A stretch of DNA of 64,000 nucleotides from Maricaulis maris_C (GTDB taxonomy: Bacteria > Pseudomonadota > Alphaproteobacteria > Caulobacterales > Maricaulaceae): the NCBI RefSeq assembly GCF_049116555.1, contig NZ_JAGDYT010000001.1, positions 806,001-870,000 of the forward strand, given 5' to 3'. A model generated the notes under the pieces. The model saw nothing but the letters and a program-made list of their open reading frames with translations, did not search any database and had not been told where the DNA came from. The stretch's first letter is position 1. Every line of letters begins with the position of its first letter. Of this stretch, positions 8,257 through 16,289 are shown piece after piece. A program made the position numbers and the translations under genes.

Positions 8257-9339
8257 CTAGGCCGCCATGTCCCGGCGCATGCGCCAGAAGCGCATGGCGC
8301 GTGCGGCGTCGTCTTCGGAGATGCGCTCATACAGCTTGCCGAGCTCACGGGCATCGCGGAAGGCGTCTTCACTGCTGTGGTGCCGCAAAACCGCAAGGGT
8401 CACGAAAAGCGCCTTGTCGAAGCCAGCCGATTTGCAGATCAGGGCCAGCGGATCAATGCTGTCCTGTTCGATCGCGCGTTTCGCGGCGGTGTAGTCGACC
8501 CCGGTCATCTCGGCAAATCCGACATGACATTTTACATGCTCGCCTTCGCGAAGGAGGCGGGCCAGCAGGCCGCCATCGAGTTTCTTGCGCATCGCCATCG
8601 TACGGATGAATTTGCGCGCTTCCCCGATCTGCTTGTCGTCCTGGATACGGGCTGCCAGGCGGGCTTTCGAGACCGCCATGGCCTGGTCGATAATGGCCGG
8701 GTCGACGCTGTCGAAGCGTTCCATGATCTGGTCACGCAAATGGTTGCGCACGGTCAGCATCATGTCGGCGAGAATGTCGTTGGGCGTGTCGGTCCGCTTG
8801 ACCAGCGGGCCTTGCAGGACTGCGGAGTTTTCCGCCCGTTCGGAGACAGTCTCGAAGGCTTCCCGGGAGATCTGCGCACCTTCATTCGAGATCAGCGTGG
8901 CGACGGTCTCGTCATCGCCGCGGCGGACAATCGTGTCGGACAGGCGCTCGGAGACTTCTTCGCGCCTGGACATGGCCTTGAGGTGGTCCTGACCGCCTTC
9001 TTCGGCGATGACCACCAGCTCGTCTTCGGACAGGACCGAGGATTGGGACAACATCGGGCCGGCGACCTGGATCGCGTCCCGGGCCAGTTGCAGGACCAGG
9101 CCGCGCGGCGCCAGCGGTGTGTCGGCAAAGCGGTGGGACAATTCCTCCCGCGCATCCACGGCGGTCTGCTCGGCCAGGGCGGAGAGGACTTCGTCAAACC
9201 GTCCGGAGACGGCGCTGTCGCGCTCCGGTGTTTCCTCGAAGAAGAGATCGGTCACCTCGCGCAACAGGGATCGCCGGCGATCACTCGATTTCTCGCGCGC
9301 CAGTTCGACCAGATTGTTGAGCTTGCTGATGACAGCCAT
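8257..9339 (-). CDS. DUF2336 domain-containing protein
   Basis: About 360 residues, all helical and soluble, begin MAVISKLNNLVELAREKSSD. The repeated helical hairpins (RRSLLREVTDLFFEETPERD; ELSHRFADTPLAPRGLVLQL; ISREAFETVSERAENSAVLQ) match DUF2336, an alphaproteobacterial family of unknown function with HEAT-like repeats. The start at 9339 was preferred to 9369 because family members begin close to this motif. Confidence 0.75.
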   Translation of the reverse strand: MAVISKLNNLVELAREKSSDRRRSLLREVTDLFFEETPERDSAVSGRFDEVLSALAEQTAVDAREELSHRFADTPLAPRGLVLQLARDAIQVAGPMLSQSSVLSEDELVVIAEEGGQDHLKAMSRREEVSERLSDTIVRRGDDETVATLISNEGAQISREAFETVSERAENSAVLQGPLVKRTDTPNDILADMMLTVRNHLRDQIMERFDSVDPAIIDQAMAVSKARLAARIQDDKQIGEARKFIRTMAMRKKLDGGLLARLLREGEHVKCHVGFAEMTGVDYTAAKRAIEQDSIDPLALICKSAGFDKALFVTLAVLRHHSSEDAFRDARELGKLYERISEDDAARAMRFWRMRRDMAA

Positions 9340-9446
9340 GACCCACTCCAAGCGATGGTGAGACAGCAATCTGCCCGCCCCGGGTAAAAAAACTGTACGA
9401 GCGATGTTTCAAATTGTTCGCGAGTAGCGATTTCTCCGGAGATCGC

Positions 9447-9830
9447 TCAGTACGGCCCGCGCACTGTGGCGCGCAGGGCGACTTCCTCGCGGGGGCTGGG
9501 CGCGCGCTCGGCGGCGGCCTCGATACGGTCGCTGAGCTGGCTGGACAGGCCGGTAACACGGCCGGGCGCGCGGTAGGGCGTCGGCGCAGCGGAAAGCAGA
9601 TGGCAAGCGGGATCGGTTCCCGTCAGTTCGGCCCGTGTCCAGACCCAGGATTGGCACTGACCATCGCCATTGCACAGCGCTGAGCAGGCCGTCGGGGTCA
9701 GGTCTTCCATCAGGATACGGACATAAACGGCGCCGCGGCGGGCATGGCCCTCCATCACGTCATCGGCCAGGGCGGATGCCGGGCAGGCGCTTGCACCCAG
9801 GCCGAGCAGAAGGCCGATGACCCGTCTCAT
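9447..9830 (-). CDS. Secreted PAN/Apple-domain protein
   Basis: The 127-residue protein has a Sec signal (MRRVIGLLLGLGASACPASA, cleaved before DD) and one PAN/Apple-like module with cysteines in CSALCNGDGQCQSWVW and in DPACHLLSA. PAN modules bind protein or sugar ligands, so it is probably periplasmic or surface-exposed. Its start overlaps the stop of the upstream GGDEF-EAL gene by four bases, so the two are co-transcribed and coupled. No link to cyclic-di-GMP is proven. Confidence 0.7.
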   Translation of the reverse strand: MRRVIGLLLGLGASACPASALADDVMEGHARRGAVYVRILMEDLTPTACSALCNGDGQCQSWVWTRAELTGTDPACHLLSAAPTPYRAPGRVTGLSSQLSDRIEAAAERAPSPREEVALRATVRGPY

Positions 9831-11797
9831 GTGCCGACCTTGCGCAGGCCGGTCGGGCGGATGTCCGGGCGGGCCCGGCCGGGGACGGTTCGCTGTTCGA
9901 GATGCGGCAGAACGGCGTCGGCGGTCATGGGCTCGCCGATCAGATAGCCCTGGACATGCCGGGCGCCGAGTGTGCGCAGGATATGCATTTGGGCCTCGGT
10001 CTCCACACCCTCGATCACGCAGCCCAGATCGAGCGTCTGCGACAGGGAGAGCATGGTCCGCACAATCTTGAAGGACGAGCTGTCCTCCAGCATCTGGCTG
10101 ACAAAGGACCGGTCGATCTTCAGCTTGGAGACTGGCAATTGCTGGAGATATTGCAGGGACGAATACCCGACCCCGAAATCATCCAGGGCCACCGAGTGGC
10201 CGGCTTCGGAGATCTGGTTGATGGCGCGACGGGCCTGGTTGAAATCGCTCATCATCGCGGTTTCGGTAATCTCGAACTCGATCCGCCGGGTCGGCAGGCC
10301 GCTGGCCTTCACCGTCTCCAGCACGCTGTCCATCGCCTGCGGGGACATCAGGTCGTGGGCGGACAGATTGAAGGAGAGGGTCAGCTCTTCCGGCCAGTCC
10401 TTCATCGCGGTCAGGGCCTTGGTCAAAAGGACCTGGGTCAGCGGCCGGATCAGTCCGGCGCGCTCTGCGGCCTGGATGAAGACGTCCGGCGACACCGTGC
10501 CCAGCTCCGGGGATTCCCAACGGGCGAGGGCTTCAAAGCCGATGACCCGGGATTTGACGAGATCGTATTGGGGCTGGAACTTGACCGTGAATTCTGTCTC
10601 GTAATTGCAGCGACGCAGCGCCTTGTCGACCTGGCTCGAGGCCATCATCTCGTGCTCGAGTGCGGCGTTGAAGAGAACCGCCTTGCCTTGCAGGGCCCGC
10701 TTGGCGAAATACAGGGCGTGGTCGGCGCGCTCCATGATGTCATGCGTCGACAGGGCCGGATCATCGCAGACCAGGAGCCCGACCGAGCCCGATCCCTTGC
10801 AGGTGTATTCGCCCAGCTCATAAGGCCGGGACAGCTGGGCTTCGATGCGGTGACCCAGCTGCAGCACGGTTTCGCTGCGCGTACAGGGCGCCGATGCGAT
10901 CAAGGCGAATTCATCGCCTCCCAGACGGGCCGGCATCGCCGTGTCGCCAGCGATCAAGGTCAGCCGCTGGGCCACTGTCTTGAGCATTTCGTCGCCAGCC
11001 GCATGGCCATACGTGTCATTGACCGGCTTGAACCCGTCCAGGTCGACGAGGGCCAGCACAAAGGGCTCCCCATGGCTGCGCAGGCGGTCGAGGCGGGCTT
11101 CCAGTTCGATGAAGAAACTGCGGCGATTGGGCAGGTTTGTCAGCGTGTCACATTCGGCGAGATGGCGCGTTTCCGTGGCCAGGGCCTCGGCGATTTCACG
11201 ATCTCGCACCGCGTCGAGCCGGGCCCGAACGGAGTCCAGGACCGCGCGCCGCATCACCAGTGACAGCGCGATTGCGGCGGCGACGCCGGAACACGCGATC
11301 CACAGATAATCGACCAGGCTGCCGGGCATGTTGAACTGGACCAGCGCCAGAAGGCTGGCGCAATTCATCGCGGTCGCGATGATGATCGTGCGCCGGCTCG
11401 GCAGCAGGGCCGCGAAGATTGGGATCATGAGCACCGTATAGGCGAGGTTCTCGACCTGAAAATAGAGCAATTGCTGCAGGTTGGAGTTCACGAACAGGCT
11501 CAGGCACAAAAGACTGCCGGCGACTTCAAGCTCGGCCGCCGTGCGGGATTGGCGAAGATATCGCCGGATGCCGATGGCGAGCAGGGCGGCGACCGAGACA
11601 GCCGATACCATCACCACGTGGTCACTCTCGCTCGGAAACAGCAGGCGCGTGACGAGATCGAACAGGAAATAGCCGAGGATGGCGACCGCCGTTCCGCGCA
11701 ATAGCGGCAGATAGGCGATCGTGATTTCACGGCCCTGCGGAGGCGGCGCCGGCAAGGACGCCGCCGTCGGTGTCGTATTCGAGCCTGATAGGCGCAT
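9827..11797 (-). CDS. Membrane GGDEF-EAL protein (cyclic-di-GMP turnover)
   Basis: The 656-residue protein has about five to six N-terminal TM segments (about residues 28-182). A GGDEF domain follows (about 212-375) with an intact GGDEF at 293-297, then an EAL domain (about 400-640) with EAL at 422-424. The catalytic-site blocks FNLSAHD, DDFGVGYSS, LKIDRSFV and EGVET are all present, so both synthesis and breakdown of cyclic-di-GMP are possible. No RxxD inhibitory site stands just before GGDEF. The membrane part has no known sensory fold. It is the first gene of a two-gene operon with the PAN protein. Confidence 0.93.
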   Translation of the reverse strand: MRLSGSNTTPTAASLPAPPPQGREITIAYLPLLRGTAVAILGYFLFDLVTRLLFPSESDHVVMVSAVSVAALLAIGIRRYLRQSRTAAELEVAGSLLCLSLFVNSNLQQLLYFQVENLAYTVLMIPIFAALLPSRRTIIIATAMNCASLLALVQFNMPGSLVDYLWIACSGVAAAIALSLVMRRAVLDSVRARLDAVRDREIAEALATETRHLAECDTLTNLPNRRSFFIELEARLDRLRSHGEPFVLALVDLDGFKPVNDTYGHAAGDEMLKTVAQRLTLIAGDTAMPARLGGDEFALIASAPCTRSETVLQLGHRIEAQLSRPYELGEYTCKGSGSVGLLVCDDPALSTHDIMERADHALYFAKRALQGKAVLFNAALEHEMMASSQVDKALRRCNYETEFTVKFQPQYDLVKSRVIGFEALARWESPELGTVSPDVFIQAAERAGLIRPLTQVLLTKALTAMKDWPEELTLSFNLSAHDLMSPQAMDSVLETVKASGLPTRRIEFEITETAMMSDFNQARRAINQISEAGHSVALDDFGVGYSSLQYLQQLPVSKLKIDRSFVSQMLEDSSSFKIVRTMLSLSQTLDLGCVIEGVETEAQMHILRTLGARHVQGYLIGEPMTADAVLPHLEQRTVPGRARPDIRPTGLRKVGT

Positions 11798-12007
11798 GTT
11801 TGCGTCCCGTGCTTGTCTGGCACCTTATTGGATCAAGCGCCTTAAATCGTGGATAAGCGGTCCGCTAAAATTCGAACTATCGGTGATTTTCTTCAAATTT
11901 GAACTGGCACCCGATGATTGAATTTCCGGGGTGACGGGGCTAGGAGCAGGCCTGAGGTGCCTGTCGGGACAGGGACGTCGGGATCTTTGCCGGGGCCTTT
12001 GGAGGGG

Positions 12008-12850
12008 ATGCGGGTGAAAACTTTCGTCGAGAGTGCGGGATTTCGCAATTTCATCATGGCGCTGATCGTGATCAACGCGATCACCCTCGGTCTGGAGACC
12101 TACCCCTATGACGGGGTCTGGTTTACCACCTGGATGCCGCTCCTGGACCGCACCATCGTCGCCATTTTCGTGGTCGAGATCGCGCTGCGCCTGATCGTCT
12201 ACCGGCACCGCTTCTTCATGAATGGCTGGAACTGGTTCGACCTCGCGGTGATCATCATCTCCATCCTGCCGGCGGCCGGCGGATTCTCGGTCCTGCGCGC
12301 GCTGCGCATCGTCCGGGCCTTCCGCCTGTTCTCGGTCATGCCGGACCTGCGCAAGGTCGTCGAAGCCCTGCTGCGCGCCATTCCGGGCATGGGGGCCGTG
12401 ATGGCCGTGCTGGGACTGATGTTCTACGTCTCCGCCGTCATGGCGACGAAATTCTTCTCGGAAACCAATCCGGAACGCTTCGGGTCGCTGGGGGAGAGTG
12501 CCTTTGCCCTGTTCCAGGTGATGACGCTGGAGGGCTGGGCCACGGATGTCGCCATGCCGGTGATGGAATTCCATCCCTGGGCCTGGGTTTTCTTCCTCGT
12601 TTTCATTGTCCTGACCAGTTTTGCCGTCCTCAATCTCTTCATCGCCATCATCGTCGACAGCCTGCAGGCCAAGCATTTCGATGAGGAAGAGGCTCGCGAT
12701 CTGGAAGCCGATGCCGACCGGGATGTCCTGCACGCCGAAATCGCGGCCATGCGGGGCCAGATTTCGGACCTGACCGCCCTGGTTCAGCGTTCGGTCGGCG
12801 ACGCGTCCTCGGCCAGTATCGTCGAGAAGGATGCCGACAAGTCGGAATAG
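12008..12850 (+). CDS. Bacterial voltage-gated cation channel (NaChBac/NavAb family)
   Basis: The 280-residue protein has six TM segments. S4 carries arginines every third residue (R97, R100, R103, R106 in RALRIVRAFRLF). The pore loop reads TLEGWATD at 173-180, S6 is VLNLFIAIIVDSLQ, and an acidic C-terminal coiled coil spans about 225-265. Known bacterial sodium channels have TLESW in the filter; here Gly replaces Ser. The Shine-Dalgarno GGAGGGG (12001-12007) abuts this ATG but is well spaced for a GTG at 12014 (two codons later), which may be the true start. Its 3' end overlaps the convergent PBP gene by 67 bases. Confidence 0.9.
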   Translation: MRVKTFVESAGFRNFIMALIVINAITLGLETYPYDGVWFTTWMPLLDRTIVAIFVVEIALRLIVYRHRFFMNGWNWFDLAVIIISILPAAGGFSVLRALRIVRAFRLFSVMPDLRKVVEALLRAIPGMGAVMAVLGLMFYVSAVMATKFFSETNPERFGSLGESAFALFQVMTLEGWATDVAMPVMEFHPWAWVFFLVFIVLTSFAVLNLFIAIIVDSLQAKHFDEEEARDLEADADRDVLHAEIAAMRGQISDLTALVQRSVGDASSASIVEKDADKSE

Positions 12851-14754
12851 AAGGCTGCCAGTCTTTCTTCCCGCTCCGAGCGGGTGCGCGGGGCCGGGGC
12901 CGATAGCGCCCGGACCGGCAGATCGGCATGGACCTCGGTCATGTAGCGCTGCCAGATCGTGGCCGGCAGACCGCCGCCGGTGACATCATCCATCGGCGTG
13001 TCATCATCATTGCCGACCCAGACGCCCGCAATGTAGTCGGCCGTATAGCCGACAAACCAGGCATCGCGGAAAGACTGGCTGGTCCCGGTCTTGCCCGCCG
13101 CGGGACGATCGCCGAGCCGGGCCCGTCGCCCGGTCCCGGTCAGCACCACATCCTGTAACATGGTCGACATGGCCTGGGCCGTTTCAGCCGTCGTCGCCTG
13201 CCGGGCCGCGACCCGGTCATGCTCATAGAGGACGTCGCCCCGTGAATTGGTGATCGAGGTGATGAAATAGGGCTCGTGGCGCACCCCGTCATTGGCAAAG
13301 ACCGCATAGGCCGACGTCAGTTCGAGCAGATTGACCTCGGCTGCACCCAGCGCGATGGCGGGCAGTTCGGGCAGGGGCGAGGCGATGCCGAAACGCCGCC
13401 CGACCTCGACCACACGGTCAATCCCGATCTGGTCGGCGACCTGGGCCGCGACTGTGTTGATCGAGCGTTTGAGCGCCTCCTGCAGCGTCACCAGCCCGCG
13501 GAAACCGCCGGAGAAATTCTGTGGCGTCCAGCCCTCCAGATCGATCGGTTCGTCCCACACGGCAGAAGACGGGTCATAGCCGGCCTCAAGGGCGGCGGTG
13601 AAAACGAAGGGTTTGAAGGCCGAACCGGGCTGGCGCTGGGCCTGGATGGCGCGGTTGAACTGGCTGGTTGCATAGTCGCGCCCACCGGCAAAGGCCCGGA
13701 TCGCCCCGTCCGGCGCCAGGAGGACAATCGCCGCTTCGCCGGCATTCTGGGCCGCGCCGTCTTCGGCCAGGGTTGCGTCGATCAGGTCATGCGCGGCGCG
13801 GGCGAGGCCCGGGTCCAGCGTGGTGCGGATGACCAGGTCCGGCACGTCATCGCCGACCAGGCCGGTCGCCTCGCCCAGGGCATAGTCGAAGGCATGGCCC
13901 CAATTGGCGGTGGCACCGGGATCGGAGGTGTCGGCGACCGGGCTGGCCGGTTCGGCGATCGCCGCGTCATGCGCCGCCTGGTCGATGAAGCCAGCGGCCA
14001 GCATGGCGTCCAGTACGGTGGCGGCACGGGCCTGGGCGGCGGCAAGATTGACGGTCGGGTCGAGCCGGCTCGGCGCCTTGGGCAGGGCCGCCAGCAAGGC
14101 CGCCTCGGCCAGGGTCAGCTCGGTCGCCGGCTTGTCGAAATAGCGCTGTGCGGCCGCCTCCACGCCAAAGGCGCGGGCGCCCAGATAGATGCGGTTGAGA
14201 TAAAGCTCGAGGATTTCTGTCTTGGTGAGATGGTCTTCCAGCTGCCGGGCCAGGCGCATTTCCTGGATCTTGCGACGCAATTGCCGGTCCGGCGAGAGAA
14301 TGAGATTCTTCACCAATTGCATGGTGATGGTCGAACCGCCCTGGACCGACCGGCCAGCCCGGAAATTGACCCAGAGCGCCCGGAGAACCCCGCGCAGATC
14401 GACCCCGTCATGCGCGTAGAAGCGTTGGTCCTCGATCGCCAGGAAGGCTTGCGGCACATGCTCGGGCAGGGTGTCGAGACCGACCGCTCGAGCATAGAGC
14501 GGCCCGCGCACGGCCAGCACATGACCCTCGCGATCCTGCAGGGTCACCGACGGCTCGCGGCGCGTCGACCATAATTCGGAGGCTGAGGTCGGCGCTGCCG
14601 GCAGGTCATGGAAGGCCCAGTTCCAGCCCGTCACGCCCAGGATCGCGCCCAGCAGGACAAGCCCGCCCAGCACGCCACCCAGGATCACCCGATGCCGTTG
14701 CTCACGTCGATCGCGTTCCATCATGTGATCCGCGCGAAACGGCTCCTGATACAT
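12784..14754 (-). CDS. Class A penicillin-binding protein (PBP1A-type)
   Basis: The 656-residue bifunctional peptidoglycan synthase has a TM anchor at about 23-44. The GT51 glycosyltransferase domain has catalytic Glu108 in EDQRFYAHDGVD and the block GGSTITMQLVKN. The transpeptidase domain has SAFK (nucleophile Ser378), SIN (431-433) and KTGTS (555-559). It acts on the periplasmic face of the inner membrane in wall synthesis. It lacks the large OB-like insert of E. coli PBP1A and is shorter. The last 67 bases overlap the channel gene tail to tail. Confidence 0.95.
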   Translation of the reverse strand: MYQEPFRADHMMERDRREQRHRVILGGVLGGLVLLGAILGVTGWNWAFHDLPAAPTSASELWSTRREPSVTLQDREGHVLAVRGPLYARAVGLDTLPEHVPQAFLAIEDQRFYAHDGVDLRGVLRALWVNFRAGRSVQGGSTITMQLVKNLILSPDRQLRRKIQEMRLARQLEDHLTKTEILELYLNRIYLGARAFGVEAAAQRYFDKPATELTLAEAALLAALPKAPSRLDPTVNLAAAQARAATVLDAMLAAGFIDQAAHDAAIAEPASPVADTSDPGATANWGHAFDYALGEATGLVGDDVPDLVIRTTLDPGLARAAHDLIDATLAEDGAAQNAGEAAIVLLAPDGAIRAFAGGRDYATSQFNRAIQAQRQPGSAFKPFVFTAALEAGYDPSSAVWDEPIDLEGWTPQNFSGGFRGLVTLQEALKRSINTVAAQVADQIGIDRVVEVGRRFGIASPLPELPAIALGAAEVNLLELTSAYAVFANDGVRHEPYFITSITNSRGDVLYEHDRVAARQATTAETAQAMSTMLQDVVLTGTGRRARLGDRPAAGKTGTSQSFRDAWFVGYTADYIAGVWVGNDDDTPMDDVTGGGLPATIWQRYMTEVHADLPVRALSAPAPRTRSEREERLAAFYSDLSASFSTILAEDASPTER

Positions 14755-14820
14755 GCTATAGCCACCCCTCTCGGGCTCAGTCTAAAGCCTGCCAATCGAG
14801 GCCAAATTCAGGCGTTTTCA

Positions 14821-15285
14821 ATGTCATTGCCTTTCTGGAAGATGAAATCTCTCGGCGAGATGAGCAAATCCGAATGGGAGTCGCTGTGCGACCATTGCGG
14901 CAAATGCTGTCTGATCAAGCTCGAGGATGAGGATACGGGCCTCAATCTGGACACGGATGTCGCCTGCAAACTCTATGACTGCAACAAGGGCGGCTGCCGT
15001 CACTATACCAACCGCCACACCCATGTGCCGGACTGTGTGGTCCTGACACCGGACAACGTCCCGACCCTCAAATGGATCCCGCAAACCTGCGCCTACCGCC
15101 TCATCGCCGAAGGCCGGGACCTCTATGACTGGCATCCGCTGAAAACCGGTGATCCGCAATCAACCCGCAAGGCCGGCATGTCCATCGCCGGCCGGGTGAC
15201 CTCGGAAACCCAGTTCGCCGATCCCGACAGCGTGGACTGGGAGTCGCGGATCACGGAATGGCCGGGTGAGGGGGAGGAGGATTGA
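14821..15285 (+). CDS. YcgN family cysteine-cluster protein (UPF0260)
   Basis: The 154-residue protein begins MSLPFWKMKSLGEMSKSEWE. It has the family cysteine pattern: CDHCGKCC, then CKLYDCNKGGCRHY, then PDCV and QTC. The cysteines suggest metal or Fe-S binding, but the family has no established function. The ATG at 14821 was chosen because family members start here and the upstream extension is antisense to the PBP gene. It is divergent from the PBP gene with a 66-base gap. Confidence 0.85.
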   Translation: MSLPFWKMKSLGEMSKSEWESLCDHCGKCCLIKLEDEDTGLNLDTDVACKLYDCNKGGCRHYTNRHTHVPDCVVLTPDNVPTLKWIPQTCAYRLIAEGRDLYDWHPLKTGDPQSTRKAGMSIAGRVTSETQFADPDSVDWESRITEWPGEGEED

Positions 15286-15315
15286 GGCCGGGTCAGTCTG
15301 ACTGATGCGGTTTTT

Positions 15316-15415
15316 CATTTTTCCCGGGCGAAGACCCGGGACCGACCGACCATGCTTGGAGGCGATGAGTTTCCCGTTGGTCCCGGATAGCGCTGCCGCG
15401 CTTTCGGGAAAAATG
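15316..15415. repeat. REP-like element type I, copy A (100 bp)
   Basis: It runs from CATTTTTCCCGGGCG to CGGGAAAAATG, so the ends are inverted repeats. The conserved inner block is CGTTGGTCCCGGATAGCGCT. Copy B at 18875-18974 is exactly the same length, with 13 differences by hand count clustered in the middle. Copy C at 56619-56738 is 20 bp longer. All three lie between genes in the same orientation. No gene is inside. Confidence 0.85.
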
Positions 15416-15643
15416 TGTGAGTTGGGGCTTGCTGGTTCGATATCCCGCATTTTCACAATCCGCTTAACGACAACGAAACCGCCCACTCAATCGGGTGTTT
15501 CAAATGCGAGCCAAATTGGTCACAACGCCGGTCAGGCAGGGCGGTGCCACCAGCGCGTCCTTGATCCAGATAACCAGTGACCACGCCCGACGGGGCCTGA
15601 CGGCGGGGATAAACCCGTCGCTATCCCTGCAACCGTCCCGAAG
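15416..15643 (+). promoter_or_regulatory. Leader/promoter region of the GTA cluster
   Basis: This non-coding stretch precedes terS. It contains an isolated CtrA-like half-site TTAAC (15464-15468), AT-richer sequence near 15450-15520, and a potential hairpin GGGATA/TATCCC within 15606-15627. It ends at the terminator hairpin 15644-15677. The GTA promoter and activator sites are expected here. A small RNA ending at that terminator is an alternative reading. No protein-coding frame is convincing. Confidence 0.4.
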
Positions 15644-15677
15644 AACCCGTGACCGTCGAAGCGGTTGCGGGTTTTTT
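15644..15677 (+). terminator. Intrinsic terminator 45 bases upstream of terS
   Basis: AACCCGTGACCG (15644-15655) pairs over all 12 positions, two of them G-U, with CGGTTGCGGGTT (15662-15673) across the six-base loop TCGAAG. The descending arm runs into six T (15672-15677). Its position in the GTA leader means GTA transcripts starting upstream must pass it. Confidence 0.8.
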
Positions 15678-15722
15678 CCTGGCACTTATCCGACCGGTGA
15701 CAGCGTCGGCCTATTGTTCGGC

Positions 15723-16289
15723 ATGACTGGAAAACCCGGACGAGGCCGCCGCGACGCGGTCGACATATACCCCGCCTATCTGATGTTCCTGAATGGGATG
15801 AAGGTCCGCGAGATCGCCGCGGACCATGACCTCAGCGAGGCGCACATGCGCAAGCGCATCAATGAATTGCGAGCCCTGTCGGCGGCGGAACTGGATGCGC
15901 TCCACGAGACCGCGACGCAGCGCCGCCGCCGACAGATCGACATCGAGTTCCTGCGAGGGGATCCCGCCAAGGCGTCGAAACTGGCCACGGCCTATACCGC
16001 CGTGTGCCGGGTCGCGCGCCTGGATGGGGAGCGCGACCGCTTTGCACACACCCCGAACAAGGAGGCTGACAGCGATGACACCGCCGAACCTGCCTCTGTC
16101 CCCGACATCGAGTCCGATGCCACCCGACAGCTTGCTGGCGATGCGGCTGTCCTGCGTCGATGCCTGGTACAGGCTGAAGAAAGCCGGGGTGGCGATAGAG
16201 ACACTCCCGATCTCGGCGCATCTGGACGCCGCCATCCGGGCCGACTTCCGCTACCGCGCGACGGGCCCGCAACTCCCGCCGCCGGGTGA
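15723..16289 (+). CDS. GTA gp1, terminase small subunit-like
   Basis: From the ATG at 15723 the product is MTGKPGRGRRDAVDIYPAYL onward. A helix-turn-helix-like segment (GMKVREIAADHDLSEAHMRK) is followed by a basic helix (TQRRRRQIDIEFLRGD). This fits the small terminase that docks DNA to TerL in GTA packaging, and it is the first gene of the cluster. The frame stays open for 215 bases into terL. That last part (from about residue 118, rich in Asp, Gly and Arg) may be unconstrained tail, and the sequence reads more like the terL frame there. Confidence 0.75.
   Translation: MTGKPGRGRRDAVDIYPAYLMFLNGMKVREIAADHDLSEAHMRKRINELRALSAAELDALHETATQRRRRQIDIEFLRGDPAKASKLATAYTAVCRVARLDGERDRFAHTPNKEADSDDTAEPASVPDIESDATRQLAGDAAVLRRCLVQAEESRGGDRDTPDLGASGRRHPGRLPLPRDGPATPAAG

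Noticed and set aside
11842..11856. TTAA-N7-ATAA upstream of the GGDEF-EAL gene as a CtrA box
   Set aside because: It has a mismatch in one half-site and no C after the other. It is too weak to call.
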